Both the position numbers and the translations under genes were made by a program. From Candidatus Woesearchaeota archaeon (GTDB taxonomy: Archaea; Nanobdellota; Nanobdellia; Woesearchaeales; JAGVYU01): DNA of 40,862 nt. The notes beneath the pieces are model-generated. The model saw only the letters and a program-made list of their open reading frames with translations, was not told the origin of the DNA and ran no database searches. The first letter of the stretch is position 1. Every line of letters begins with the position of its first letter. Positions 17,486 to 27,413 of the stretch are shown here, piece by piece. The stretch is from assembly GCA_018303105.1 (NCBI GenBank), contig JAGVYU010000001.1, forward strand, positions 1 through 40,862, written 5' to 3'.

Positions 17486-18715
17486 TTACTCATACCGCAA
17501 TGCATCCACTGGCTTCAATTGTGATGCCTGCCATGCGGGTAACAGCCCAGAAGCAGCTCCAACGAGAAACGAAAACATGAGCGCCCCGATGATCAGATAC
17601 CAAGGGAAATACGCTTTGAGCAGCGCCGTCTGAAGGACAAGCGTTGCTATGATTTCAACCAGCTTCGCGAATCCCATGCCAATAAGCACGCCAATCCCGC
17701 CTCCGACAAATCCAAGGATCCCTGATTCAATTAAAAACAGGAGCAGGATATCATTATTCCGCGCTCCAATCGCTTTCATCACCCCAATTTCCTTAGTCCG
17801 CTCAAGAATTGCGGTGTACATCGTGTTCATAATCCCTACAGCACCGACAAAGAGGCTGATGGCTGCGATTCCGATGAGCACTGCTTGCACTACACCAAGG
17901 ATAACGTTAAACGCTTCCAAGAAGCTGTCAGCAGTCTGAATCGTGAAGTCTTCTTTTCCCTCTTCAAGATTTCTTGACTTCCGCAACACACGCTCAATGC
18001 GGTCCGCCACCTGAGAGGGCTCTTCGCTAAGAGCTGCCTTTGCGTAAATAATATTATACACATCTTTCTTTTCAGGGAAGAGTTCATAATATGCGTCTCG
18101 CGTGATATAGATATTCTGGTCATCAGAGGGATTTCCAATCACTTCATAAAATCCCACAACCTCAAACACCTCTCCATTCAGCGTGACTTTGTTGCCGAGC
18201 TGCACGTTTTTCTCAAATAGGTTTCTGTTAAGATAGTAATGGCCCAAATTTGCTTTACGGGCATCCCCGTCCTCAATTTCCTTGCCTAGCTCAATCCCAT
18301 AGTTTTGAATGAACATAAGTTCAAGGACGGAATACTCTTTAGAATCATCTACGGGCATCGCGAGCGCAAACGCGTACCTTTTAACGTCATTAAATTCAAT
18401 TTCAATGGTGCCCACGGGAACACCCGCTGCGCGGTCTATCCCTTTGACCTTTAGAACCTCATCCAAGTCTTCCTTCGTTAGTTGTACAGGGGTAGTAGTT
18501 CCCGGAGCTCCGAGCTCCCCTTTAGGCTGAATGAGAATCATATCCCTGCCCATTTTCTCGAATTCATCATTTATGTATTTCTGCAGTCCCTGCCCCAGGC
18601 TTACCAGGGCAACGACCGCTGCAATGCCTATGAAAATTCCCAGCATCGTGAGCCAGGAGCGCATTTTTCTTTTCGTAAGGTTCTGAATCCCATACCTAAA
18701 GTAGTCTGTGAGCAT
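17486..18715 (-). CDS. ABC transporter permease (MacB/FtsX type)
   Basis: N-terminal MacB_PCD (RKMRSWLTMLGIFIGIAAVVALVSLGQGLQ), C-terminal FtsX (RTKEIGVMKAIGARNNDI). Confidence 0.93.
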   Translation of the reverse strand: MLTDYFRYGIQNLTKRKMRSWLTMLGIFIGIAAVVALVSLGQGLQKYINDEFEKMGRDMILIQPKGELGAPGTTTPVQLTKEDLDEVLKVKGIDRAAGVPVGTIEIEFNDVKRYAFALAMPVDDSKEYSVLELMFIQNYGIELGKEIEDGDARKANLGHYYLNRNLFEKNVQLGNKVTLNGEVFEVVGFYEVIGNPSDDQNIYITRDAYYELFPEKKDVYNIIYAKAALSEEPSQVADRIERVLRKSRNLEEGKEDFTIQTADSFLEAFNVILGVVQAVLIGIAAISLFVGAVGIMNTMYTAILERTKEIGVMKAIGARNNDILLLFLIESGILGFVGGGIGVLIGMGFAKLVEIIATLVLQTALLKAYFPWYLIIGALMFSFLVGAASGLLPAWQASQLKPVDALRYE

Positions 18716-18716
18716 G

Positions 18717-19934
18717 TTACTTCCTCAACGCATCTACAGGTTCTAACTGGGATGCCTGATAGCTGGGCACTATTCCTGAAACGGTGCCTACAATGAATGA
18801 GAACAGCAATGATCCGATGATGAGCATCATGCTGAACTGCGCAACTAAGACCCCTTCTCCGAGCGCCGCAGCTCCAGCAACCTCTACAAGTTTTGCGAGC
18901 CCAACTCCTAACGCAATCCCAACTAATCCTCCCGCCATGCCAAGCAATCCAGATTCCGTGAGAAAAATCAGGAGGACATCTGAGTTTTTTGCGCCAATGG
19001 CTTTCATAATCCCAATTTCCCGCGTTCGCTCAAGCACAGACGTGTACATTGTATTCATAATCCCTATCCCTCCTACAATGAGGCTTATCGCCGCTATTCC
19101 TACGAGTATGGTTTGCACGGTGGTCAGAATCGTGTCAAGCGTGGCGAGCGTCTGCAAGGGACTTTGCACCGTAAAATCCTCTTTGCCTTTCTCAACATCG
19201 CGTTGCCTTCTCATGACTTTCTCAATATTTGCCTGAACTTGGGGGACATCCGCTCCTTCTTTGACTTGCACGACCAGAAGGTCAACATCTTCTTCAATAT
19301 TCAGCACCTCTCTGAACCTGGCTTCATTCATAAGGATGATGTCATTGAAAAATGGATTACCCGATCGCTTCAAAACTCCTGCAACCTCAAACGCTGCACC
19401 TCCAATGAGTACTTTGTTTCCTGCATGGATTGCTTTTCCATAGCGAGTGTCTCTGGAAAAACCGCTTCCGAGCACGACTTTGCCCTGGTCTGAGCTGTCT
19501 ATCATTTTTCCTTCCGCCAATTTGACGTTAAGAACATCAAGAACGAGAGCACGTTCTTTATCCTCCTCGGGAAGATTCGTGATGCCCTCAAAATTTCGAA
19601 TGTCATGATACTCAAACGACACAGATCGTATCATACGGTTGACAACAAGTTCAACTCCGGGCACTTGTTCAATAGCATCCCGATCGTCAAGCGTGAGAGG
19701 TTTGATGACGGTTGATCCCGGAGGTCCAAATCCTGTTCCGGATGCTTCTACGGTCAGTTTGTCTGTTCCCAGGGTCTCAAATTGTCCGAGGATAGCATTT
19801 CTCATCCCTTGTCCAAGAGAAATCAGTGAGACCACTGCGGCGATACCGATGAAAATCCCGATCATCGTGAGCCATGTGCGGAGCTTGCGCTTCAATAAGT
19901 TCTTCGCAGCGTAAAAAAAATAATCGCGGAGCAC
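18717..19934 (-). CDS. ABC transporter permease (MacB/FtsX type), paralogue
   Basis: RKLRTWLTMIGIFIGIAAVVSLISLGQGM...RTREIGIMKAIGAKNSDVLLIFLTESGLLG. Confidence 0.93.
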   Translation of the reverse strand: MLRDYFFYAAKNLLKRKLRTWLTMIGIFIGIAAVVSLISLGQGMRNAILGQFETLGTDKLTVEASGTGFGPPGSTVIKPLTLDDRDAIEQVPGVELVVNRMIRSVSFEYHDIRNFEGITNLPEEDKERALVLDVLNVKLAEGKMIDSSDQGKVVLGSGFSRDTRYGKAIHAGNKVLIGGAAFEVAGVLKRSGNPFFNDIILMNEARFREVLNIEEDVDLLVVQVKEGADVPQVQANIEKVMRRQRDVEKGKEDFTVQSPLQTLATLDTILTTVQTILVGIAAISLIVGGIGIMNTMYTSVLERTREIGIMKAIGAKNSDVLLIFLTESGLLGMAGGLVGIALGVGLAKLVEVAGAAALGEGVLVAQFSMMLIIGSLLFSFIVGTVSGIVPSYQASQLEPVDALRK

Positions 19935-19943
19935 GGCTCCTCC

Positions 19944-21257
19944 TTATTTCGCATGCTGCTTCTTCCGTCCTATGAAATAGAAGAGTGCAGCGCCGATGAC
20001 ATGCGCGAAGATGAACAGCGCGATCCATAAATATCGCTGATAACGTTTCATGGGGGTTTTGATCATCGAATAGAGCATGAGCGCCCAGAATACAATCAGG
20101 ATAACCAGGATTGGTGTTACAAACAGGAGCGTACTGAACATTCCAGAGCCGTTCTGCTTGGCTGAATTCTGGTCCATGCGCAGCGTCACGGGCACGACCC
20201 GGGTATAGCGTTGGTTGTTCGCGTCAAGATACTCGATGCTGACTGGAATATCGAAACTGTCCCCTTTGTTTTTCAGATCGATGCTGAATGTTGCAGACTC
20301 AAAATCATCGGAATCAACTTTCCCAATGTAGACTTCAGGAGACGTGAGCACGGTAAGCTCCTCTGACTCGATGATTTTGGCGTTCAACAGCTTCACATCA
20401 GTAAGCCCCCGGTTCACAAATTTGATCGTTATCTCCCCCGTTCCGCCTGCAAGGTTGCTTGACTCGATGTACACGGAGAGTTCGGGCGCGCTGCCAATGG
20501 GCACTCCGATCGTATTGTCCTTTGAGTAGTTTTTTCCGAGCTCATCCTTGAATACGATCTGCAAAGGCACTTTATAGAGTTTAGCCGCAGCTGTGGGATC
20601 CGCTGCGAGGATGAACGTAACGGTGTTCAGCTCCCCGGGGAACATCGTTTTCACAATCTTCTCGTTTGTGCTTCCTACAGGTATGATGGGCACTGTTGCA
20701 AGATCGAGTTTGATGCGGATATCTTTAAGCACAGAATCATCAAGGTTATGGAGTGTTACGTTGAGGTCTGTTGTTTTTCCCGGGTCAATCATGCCATTCT
20801 CTATAGCGATAGACTCAACAGCAAGCGTTGCGTCAAACGTGCTAATGGAGATATTGAATTCCTCCGGCTGCTCCCATACATCAACATTATACGCTTTGAA
20901 GCGAACGGAAAGAGGATTTTCTCCTTCAACGGCATTTTCATCGACCTTCAGCCGGTATTTGATAATGATGCCCTTTTCGCCTTGCTGTTGCGATTGGAAG
21001 CCTCCAAGCTCTCGCACTGCTGAATCTCCCGGCTCGAGGGAGAAAGGATACTCGGGAATGAGTTCAAGCGTAACGGGTGGCGTTCCTTGAAAGCCCGTGT
21101 TCTCAATCTTGAACCGGACATCAACGTAATTTCCCGGTTCGGCAGGGTCCGGAAGCTGGCTCATGAGCGATACTTTGATTCCGGGAGCATTAGCTATGGC
21201 CAGTGTTGTGAGCAACAGCATTGTTACAACGTACACAATTATTTTTATGGTTTTCAT
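19944..21257 (-). CDS. COG1361-like S-layer/CARDB-type extracellular protein with C-terminal TMs (exporter accessory)
   Basis: Signal sequence, repeated Ig/CARDB-like beta domains (VDVRFKIENTGFQGTPPVTLELIPEYPF), two C-terminal TMs. Confidence 0.8.
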   Translation of the reverse strand: MKTIKIIVYVVTMLLLTTLAIANAPGIKVSLMSQLPDPAEPGNYVDVRFKIENTGFQGTPPVTLELIPEYPFSLEPGDSAVRELGGFQSQQQGEKGIIIKYRLKVDENAVEGENPLSVRFKAYNVDVWEQPEEFNISISTFDATLAVESIAIENGMIDPGKTTDLNVTLHNLDDSVLKDIRIKLDLATVPIIPVGSTNEKIVKTMFPGELNTVTFILAADPTAAAKLYKVPLQIVFKDELGKNYSKDNTIGVPIGSAPELSVYIESSNLAGGTGEITIKFVNRGLTDVKLLNAKIIESEELTVLTSPEVYIGKVDSDDFESATFSIDLKNKGDSFDIPVSIEYLDANNQRYTRVVPVTLRMDQNSAKQNGSGMFSTLLFVTPILVILIVFWALMLYSMIKTPMKRYQRYLWIALFIFAHVIGAALFYFIGRKKQHAK

Positions 21258-21269
21258 ATGAGCACCTCT

Positions 21270-21953
21270 CTAAAGTTTTTTCACCACTTGACCATCTTTG
21301 AGTAAGATGATGCGGTCCGCCCGTTTTGCTAAATGCGGATCGTGTGTGACCATGACAATGGTTTTTTTATGCTTGCGGTTGAGCTCGTGGAGGAAGTCCA
21401 AGACGTTCTCTCCCGTGTGCGTGTCGAGATTTCCCGTAGGTTCATCCGCAAGGATCACTTCAGGGTCATTTGCAAGCGATCGCGCGATCGCAACCCTCTG
21501 CTGCTGGCCTCCGGAAAGTTCAGATGGCCTATGGTTCATTCTGTCTTTGAGCTGCACGATCGTGAGCAGCTGCTCAGCGCGCGCTGCCCGCGCATCCGCC
21601 GGGATTCCTTGGAAGATCATGGGCAAGGACACATTTTCAAGCGCAGTTAATGTGGGCAGCAAATTGAATTGCTGGAAGATAAACCCTATCTTTTTGCCGC
21701 GAATTTGGGCAAGGTCTGATTCATCGAGATGAGAGATATCTTTTCCATCGAGCAAAATCCTTCCTTTGGTTGGAATATCTAGGCAGCCCACCATGTTCAC
21801 GGCCGTGGATTTCCCAGATCCGGAAGGTCCCATGATAGATACAAATTCTCCCTGGTAGACATCGAGGCTCACTCCTTGAAGCGCGGCCACTTCGACGTGG
21901 CCCATCACGTAGATTTTCCACACATCCTCAAGCGTAATTATGGTTTTTTTCAT
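21270..21953 (-). CDS. ABC transporter ATP-binding protein (MacB/LolD type)
   Basis: GPSGSGKSTAVNMVG, LSGGQQQRVAIARSLANDPEVILADEPTGNLD. Confidence 0.96.
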   Translation of the reverse strand: MKKTIITLEDVWKIYVMGHVEVAALQGVSLDVYQGEFVSIMGPSGSGKSTAVNMVGCLDIPTKGRILLDGKDISHLDESDLAQIRGKKIGFIFQQFNLLPTLTALENVSLPMIFQGIPADARAARAEQLLTIVQLKDRMNHRPSELSGGQQQRVAIARSLANDPEVILADEPTGNLDTHTGENVLDFLHELNRKHKKTIVMVTHDPHLAKRADRIILLKDGQVVKKL

Positions 21954-22393
21954 TTGGTTCTCAAAAAGGTTTCGATAATCGTTCCAAGGCCCGTGTACTG
22001 CTGCTGTAATGCCTTGACTTTGAGTTTTGTTTCCTTCGTGGATAGGGAAGGCATGCTCGCGTTCAGGAACTCCGTCATGGGATGCACCTGGAAACGCAGC
22101 ATGTTTTCAAGCTTCTTTCGGGTCATCATATGAGCTGAAGTCTCGGCCTCATAGATCTTTGTCCTTCCGTTTTTTCCCGCAATCTTGACCATTCCAAGCC
22201 GGTGCAGCGTGGTTAATGCCTGGCTGATTGTGCTCGTGCCGCACTTCACTCTCTGTTTGAGCTGCTCCTGGGTGTGCTTGCCATAAAAGTAGAGCGTTCC
22301 CCAGAGTTCTCCATGGATGGCGCTGAGGCCCCAGAATTGCATGAGTTGTCCAAGCTCATGGATGATCTCCTGAATAACCTCCTCTTCCGCCAT
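21950..22393 (-). CDS. GbsR/MarR-like transcriptional regulator
   Basis: WGLSAIHGELWGTLYFYGKHTQEQLKQRVKCGTSTISQALTTLHRLGMVKIAGKNGRTKIYEA. Confidence 0.85.
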   Translation of the reverse strand: MAEEEVIQEIIHELGQLMQFWGLSAIHGELWGTLYFYGKHTQEQLKQRVKCGTSTISQALTTLHRLGMVKIAGKNGRTKIYEAETSAHMMTRKKLENMLRFQVHPMTEFLNASMPSLSTKETKLKVKALQQQYTGLGTIIETFLRTK

Positions 22394-22522
22394 ACGCGTA
22401 TGGCAATGCGGTATGTATTTAAACTTTACGAAACACCAATGGTTATATTGTTTCTGAAATTATAAATATTTAGAAAAGTGAATGCCACAACCTTTATATA
22501 GCTCTCGCTGTCCCTTCAGCGC

Positions 22523-23113
22523 ATGAGAAAACAGGATGTGAAAGACGCGCGCAAGCGGAAAATCATCGTGCTTGTGCTTGCGGGCCTTATGGTATTTAGT
22601 GTATTTGGCGCTGTCTTTTATGGCTTCTCGGATCCGTATGGGAGCGTCCGGTACAAAGGCATTGCGTTCACCCGCACGCAGAATGGATGGATGGCTAAAA
22701 TCGATAAGCAACCCATGTCATTTCTTAATCACCCTCTTGATTTGGAATACATGAATGTGACCCAGGACATAGTGCAGCGCATCAAAAATCCTGTCGAGAT
22801 TGATACCACAGGATCACTGAATGATCCCGCGAATGAAACAATAGCGTTGCTCCAGTATGATCTTGCGCGAACGCTGGAAAAACAAGGAGTTTATAGCATT
22901 GCAGGAGCTCTTGAGAGCAGTTCATACAACATACCTGTCATCACATGCCTTGACGCTACCCCGCAAAAACCTGTCATCCTTATCAAAACCGCCAATGAAA
23001 CGATGATTCGATTGGAGCAGGATTGCATTATCCTCCAGGGCCCAACACCATACGATCTTGCCGCTGCCTCCGAGCGCTTGCTCTATATTATGTTAGGTGT
23101 CATGGATGAGTGA
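22523..23113 (+). CDS. Membrane-anchored extracytoplasmic protein, paralogue A
   Basis: Signal/TM KRKIIVLVLAGLMVFSVFGAVFYGF; VRYKGIAFT...PVITCLDAT..KPVILIKTANETMIRLEQDCIILQG shared pattern with next ORF. Confidence 0.65.
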   Translation: MRKQDVKDARKRKIIVLVLAGLMVFSVFGAVFYGFSDPYGSVRYKGIAFTRTQNGWMAKIDKQPMSFLNHPLDLEYMNVTQDIVQRIKNPVEIDTTGSLNDPANETIALLQYDLARTLEKQGVYSIAGALESSSYNIPVITCLDATPQKPVILIKTANETMIRLEQDCIILQGPTPYDLAAASERLLYIMLGVMDE

Positions 23114-23735
23114 GTCAAGGATTCTGTACATTGCCACAGGCACTATTGTTGTGATCCTTTTAATATTAGGGATTGTTATCTATTTTTCTATGCGCGAGGT
23201 GAAAAACCCAACACCCGACCGGCTCGAGTATAACGGTTTCGTTTTCTTGCATTATGCTGACCTTTGGAATACGGAATGGCAGCGTGACAATAACCTATAC
23301 AGCATTCATTTTCATTACAGCCCGCTGGAGGCGGAGTCCGTTCCCATCCTGCAAAGGAATCCGCTGGATGAGCGTTTTGATCAACCCACGTATTATATGA
23401 CGTTTGACCCGCTCGCAAACAATACAGAATATTTCAAAGTGGCCGTTGGCGAGCTGCATCTAACGCTTATCAAAGTGTTTGGCAGAGACCTTGTGGCAGC
23501 GTGCACAGGCAATGTCACAGAGGCATGTTACAAGCGCCCCATCATCACCTGTGACAATAGCACGCACGGCGCTGTGTTTTACCTAAAGCAGTCGGGAGAG
23601 CCGTCCATTATCCTTGATGGAAACTGTGTTACGATCACCGGAGAAGATAAAGAGCTCGTACGGGCAGTGGATCGCCTCTTATACCATTGGTACCGCATTA
23701 TCCCCCCGCCTGAAGAGATTCAGATTATAGGGTAA
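23097..23735 (+). CDS. Membrane-anchored extracytoplasmic protein, paralogue B
   Basis: TM IATGTIVVILLILGIVIYF; LEYNGFVF...PIITCDNSTHGAVFYLKQSGEPSIILDGNCVTITG. Confidence 0.65.
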   Translation: MSWMSESRILYIATGTIVVILLILGIVIYFSMREVKNPTPDRLEYNGFVFLHYADLWNTEWQRDNNLYSIHFHYSPLEAESVPILQRNPLDERFDQPTYYMTFDPLANNTEYFKVAVGELHLTLIKVFGRDLVAACTGNVTEACYKRPIITCDNSTHGAVFYLKQSGEPSIILDGNCVTITGEDKELVRAVDRLLYHWYRIIPPPEEIQIIG

Positions 23736-23767
23736 ATTATATAAAGCCGGATTCTGAATGAAATAGC

Positions 23768-24364
23768 ATGGAGCATTACTTCACGGAAAACCCGAAAAGC
23801 AGGGAAATCATTTCAGAGATAAAAGTGCTTGCGTTCGGAAAGTCGTATGATTTTTTCACCGCCTCAGGTTTATTTTCATGGAAGGAGCTCGATAAAGGCT
23901 CAAAGCTCCTGCTCGAATCTGCAGACATCAGCGGGAACGCAAGAATTCTTGATATGGGTTGCGGGTTTGGCGCTATAGGTATATTACTCGCGCTTCAGCA
24001 CCCGCACGCAGCATTCGTCCTGAGCGATATTAATACGCGCGCCGTTAAAATCACTGCCTTGAACATTAAGCGTCATCATCTGAGGAATGCCATAACTGTG
24101 CAAAGTGATGGCTTTAAGAATATTCAAGGTTCATTTGATCAAATTCTGCTCAATCCTCCCCAGACTGCGGGGAGAGAAGTGTGCCTGAGGCTTATCAGAG
24201 AATCAAAAGACCACCTCAACCAAGGTGGAAAACTCACAATTGTTGCCAGGCATCAGAAAGGCGGAAAAACACTAGCAGTGTATATGAAGGAAACCTACGG
24301 AAATTGCGAGGAAGGAGCTAAAAAAGGCGGATTCAGGATATATGAAAGCGTCAAATCTCCTTAA
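23768..24364 (+). CDS. Class I SAM-dependent methyltransferase (RsmC-like)
   Basis: ARILDMGCGFGAIGILLA..FVLSDINTRAV..ILLNPPQTAGREV. Confidence 0.9.
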   Translation: MEHYFTENPKSREIISEIKVLAFGKSYDFFTASGLFSWKELDKGSKLLLESADISGNARILDMGCGFGAIGILLALQHPHAAFVLSDINTRAVKITALNIKRHHLRNAITVQSDGFKNIQGSFDQILLNPPQTAGREVCLRLIRESKDHLNQGGKLTIVARHQKGGKTLAVYMKETYGNCEEGAKKGGFRIYESVKSP

Positions 24365-24707
24365 TCCCTTCTTCTCCCGGAACGACGAGCCGAAAGCCAA
24401 CACCGAGTCGCATGAGCGCCGAGATGATCGCCATATGCTCTTTTCCTGTGCCAGAGATGAGGTTCACACCCACTTCCCATCCCGAGAGTTTTCCATGAAG
24501 CTGATTCACAATATCCACGATAATCTCCTCCAGTGCCTTGTCTTCTTTGATGAGCACAAATTCGTGCGGCTTTTCAGAAGTAAATTTCTCCTTGCCAAAC
24601 GCGTTCGTGACCAAGAATGTTTTCTCAAAAGATCCTGAATTCATGAGCTGCGCTACATGATTCCATGTTCCTTTGCCCGTTGTCAGGCATGCGATGAGAA
24701 AGGTCAT
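24351..24707 (-). CDS. Small Rossmann-like protein, CARF-like in character
   Basis: MTFLIACLTTGKGTWNHVAQLM..EKTFLVTN..VGVNLISGTGKEHMAIISALMRLGVGFRLVV. Confidence 0.5.
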   Translation of the reverse strand: MTFLIACLTTGKGTWNHVAQLMNSGSFEKTFLVTNAFGKEKFTSEKPHEFVLIKEDKALEEIIVDIVNQLHGKLSGWEVGVNLISGTGKEHMAIISALMRLGVGFRLVVPGEEGIKEI

Positions 24708-24782
24708 AAGCCATAAGGTAGTTGTGCGCCTTTATATGGTTTATGATCAAGGTTTATATAGTCCTTTTCTAAAGGACATCGC

Positions 24783-26576
24783 ATGTGGAATCCCCTTAAG
24801 TCTTTTAGGCACGCGGGAATGCAGCGGCTGCGCGCGAGCGTCATTGTTGAAAAAGCGCAAAAGCTGAAGGATGAGGCAAGCGACTTCCACCAGTCCCTCT
24901 CCGATCAAAAACAAAGGCTCCAACAGAAGCGAACACTATTTGATCATTTGGCCAAGCTGGGCTTATCTTCATTTAAAGACTCTGAAAAAACCGTACAGGA
25001 CATTCGGCACGTCATAACAGCACAGTTGCAGGCCGTGAAACAGGAGGTAGCGAATTCGGGGCATGAAGAGTACCTTCTGACTTTTTTTGACAAGGCAGCG
25101 ATAAAGGAGATGAAGTTGTTCAGGTTTCAGCCAAACTTGGAGTATGGCACGCCCGAGTATGCACGCGAGTATGTAGCGCGGATGGCAAAATCCCATCAGG
25201 AATTACCCGGCTTAATCCATTCCATTCACACTGACTTGAAAAAAAGGCTGCGTGAACTCCACGAAGCGCTCGAGGCGCAACTCAAATTGATCTCTGGATC
25301 CATATCAATTATCCAAGTCGCAAGAGATCCACGGATGATATCCTATCTTCAACTTGAGGAAAATGCGCTTGTCGCAATCGAAAAAATAGTTGATGTTGAT
25401 CTCAATAAGATTCGCGAAATCCTCGCTGATTTCTCAATCGCGTACGCGCATGACGCAGCTTTTGCAGGGGATGGGGAGCGAAGAAGGATATGGGATCAAT
25501 GGAGACAGGAAGGCATGGTGTTTGTGCACATGACGAATTATTTTCCGCATCATGCGATCATCACATCAACGATAAGCGCGCAAATAAGGAGTCCGGGCGT
25601 TCCGGTGGATACGGCTCGTGATACAATTCACTTCACCGTGAATGGTCCTGTGTTGGGGCATATGGAGGGAGATTGGGCTGGGTATCCAGTGGGAATTTTG
25701 ATTCCGGGAAAAATGTTTCCTCTTGACCGCTTGGCCAGTTTTGCCCGATTTGACTCTTGGATCTTTGGAAATCTCAAGATTCCCGCGGGGAGTGTTATCA
25801 TTTGTGAGGACCAGATTCTTCAGGCGTACGCCAAATCGCAAAACAGCACTCGAGATCAGATCATTGCAACGTACTATCATCTCGGCATTCATATCTATGT
25901 GCCTCCTCAAGGAACATCCGCATATCACTCTTGTCGTGATTTCATAAAAAACTCGCAGTATCAGTATCAGGCCGCAGAAGATGGTACCTTTCCGACGGAT
26001 ACGAAGTATGCGCAGTCCATGGGTATTGATTCCGGCCGGCACGCGTACTACCCTGAAGCAGACTTGGAGACGCTTCCCCAAAGCTTCGTATCCGCTATGC
26101 GAATCATGAGGCAACAAAGCAGTTATCTCGCATCAGGATTACTCAATTACAGCCGTTATGAAGTCAAGACAACGCCGTTAGTGATTTGGGGCACAATTTC
26201 AGCCTGTGCAACTCAGCTCTCCGATGCTCGCTTTCGGAGAGTAATCCCCGTGATATTATCCACTGTGATGGAGTATATGAAATTTGCGCTTCCGATATGG
26301 GAAACCCAAGTTTCGTTGCTGCGCGAATGCCTGAATGACAAGGTTCCTGTCTCAAGCGCAGAAATCAAGAGTTATTGTGAGGGCATTGAATTTCTCTGGG
26401 GCAGGGAACTACAGTATCAGTGCCCTGAAAATCTCAGAATTGCATATCCGAATACCATAAAAGCCATTGAATCTTTGCTTCCAAGATGGACTCGAATGCT
26501 TACAAACTTAAAGAGTATCTATGAACCTCTCCTGAGAAAGTCATGGGCAAAAGAGCCCGTGGCTCAATTTGCATAA
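24783..26576 (+). CDS. Large uncharacterised protein (597 aa), N-terminal coiled-coil
   Basis: Long ORF with TATA-like ggtttatatagtcc upstream; helical N-terminus; no recognised domain. Confidence 0.7.
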   Translation: MWNPLKSFRHAGMQRLRASVIVEKAQKLKDEASDFHQSLSDQKQRLQQKRTLFDHLAKLGLSSFKDSEKTVQDIRHVITAQLQAVKQEVANSGHEEYLLTFFDKAAIKEMKLFRFQPNLEYGTPEYAREYVARMAKSHQELPGLIHSIHTDLKKRLRELHEALEAQLKLISGSISIIQVARDPRMISYLQLEENALVAIEKIVDVDLNKIREILADFSIAYAHDAAFAGDGERRRIWDQWRQEGMVFVHMTNYFPHHAIITSTISAQIRSPGVPVDTARDTIHFTVNGPVLGHMEGDWAGYPVGILIPGKMFPLDRLASFARFDSWIFGNLKIPAGSVIICEDQILQAYAKSQNSTRDQIIATYYHLGIHIYVPPQGTSAYHSCRDFIKNSQYQYQAAEDGTFPTDTKYAQSMGIDSGRHAYYPEADLETLPQSFVSAMRIMRQQSSYLASGLLNYSRYEVKTTPLVIWGTISACATQLSDARFRRVIPVILSTVMEYMKFALPIWETQVSLLRECLNDKVPVSSAEIKSYCEGIEFLWGRELQYQCPENLRIAYPNTIKAIESLLPRWTRMLTNLKSIYEPLLRKSWAKEPVAQFA

Positions 26577-26581
26577 TGCAC

Positions 26582-27247
26582 TTACAACCTCCCATGCTGT
26601 AAATACCGTTCTAAATCCTCTTCATCAAGATCCGCATGGGGATGTTTGCTCTTTTTCTTCGGAGCTATCATCATCTTATGCACTTCTTTTTTCTGCTGCA
26701 ATAAATACCCCCCATAGAATAATCCGCACGCAAGCCCGGCAAGATGCGCTGCGTGCGCAATACCAGTATCATGAAACAGGCCAAAGATATCGATAAGCGC
26801 AAAAATAACTCCTGCAGTCCTCATGCTCATCGGAACAACAAAAAAGAACAGGACTTGTAAATCCGGCAGCAGCATGATCGTGAGTCCCAAAACCGCCATA
26901 ATCGCTCCCGAAGCTCCGAGTGCAGTGGGATAAAAAAAGGACGCGACAAAGCTTGCGATCAATCCAGACACAAGATATGCCCCTAAAAATCGCTTTGTGC
27001 CAATCCGCTGCTCAATGAGCGATCCAAATAAAAACAACGCGTACATATTGAAGAGCAGATGCCACGGCCCGCCATGCAGGAACATGGACGTCAAGAGAAT
27101 CCATGGCCTTTGAAAAACATCTGAGGACACCAAGGCATACGATTCAGTAAATCCGGGGATAAAGTATTGGAGAGCAAACACTACCACATTCACGAGTATC
27201 AGAATCCACGTAGCATTTCGTAAGCGCATATCCTTTGGAGAACTCAA
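26582..27247 (-). CDS. Rhomboid family intramembrane serine protease
   Basis: TSMFLHGGPWHLLFNMYALFLFG, GASGAIMAVLG catalytic Ser motif, HAAHLAGLACG catalytic His motif. Confidence 0.93.
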   Translation of the reverse strand: MSSPKDMRLRNATWILILVNVVVFALQYFIPGFTESYALVSSDVFQRPWILLTSMFLHGGPWHLLFNMYALFLFGSLIEQRIGTKRFLGAYLVSGLIASFVASFFYPTALGASGAIMAVLGLTIMLLPDLQVLFFFVVPMSMRTAGVIFALIDIFGLFHDTGIAHAAHLAGLACGLFYGGYLLQQKKEVHKMMIAPKKKSKHPHADLDEEDLERYLQHGRL

Positions 27248-27413
27248 GGGTTTTTATGGTTTGCGATAAATCGCTGCTAACCCACATCATGACATTGCCA
27301 TTCTGCCATGAAGGACTGGCTGGAATCAACAATAAATCCAAAGACACTCAATCTTGGTTAATTCCTAATCCGCAAGCCTTTTAAATGCCCCCCAATTCTT
27401 CTTTCTGGGGACT

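Noticed and set aside
20593-21090. 165-aa plus-strand ORF inside the S-layer-type protein gene
   Set aside because: Antisense to a strong coding region, low-complexity Ser-rich translation typical of shadow ORFs. The same applies to many others, e.g. 17649-17939, 18784-19236, 21298-21732, 25566-26117, 27818-28270 and 28578-28928 on opposite strands of clear genes.
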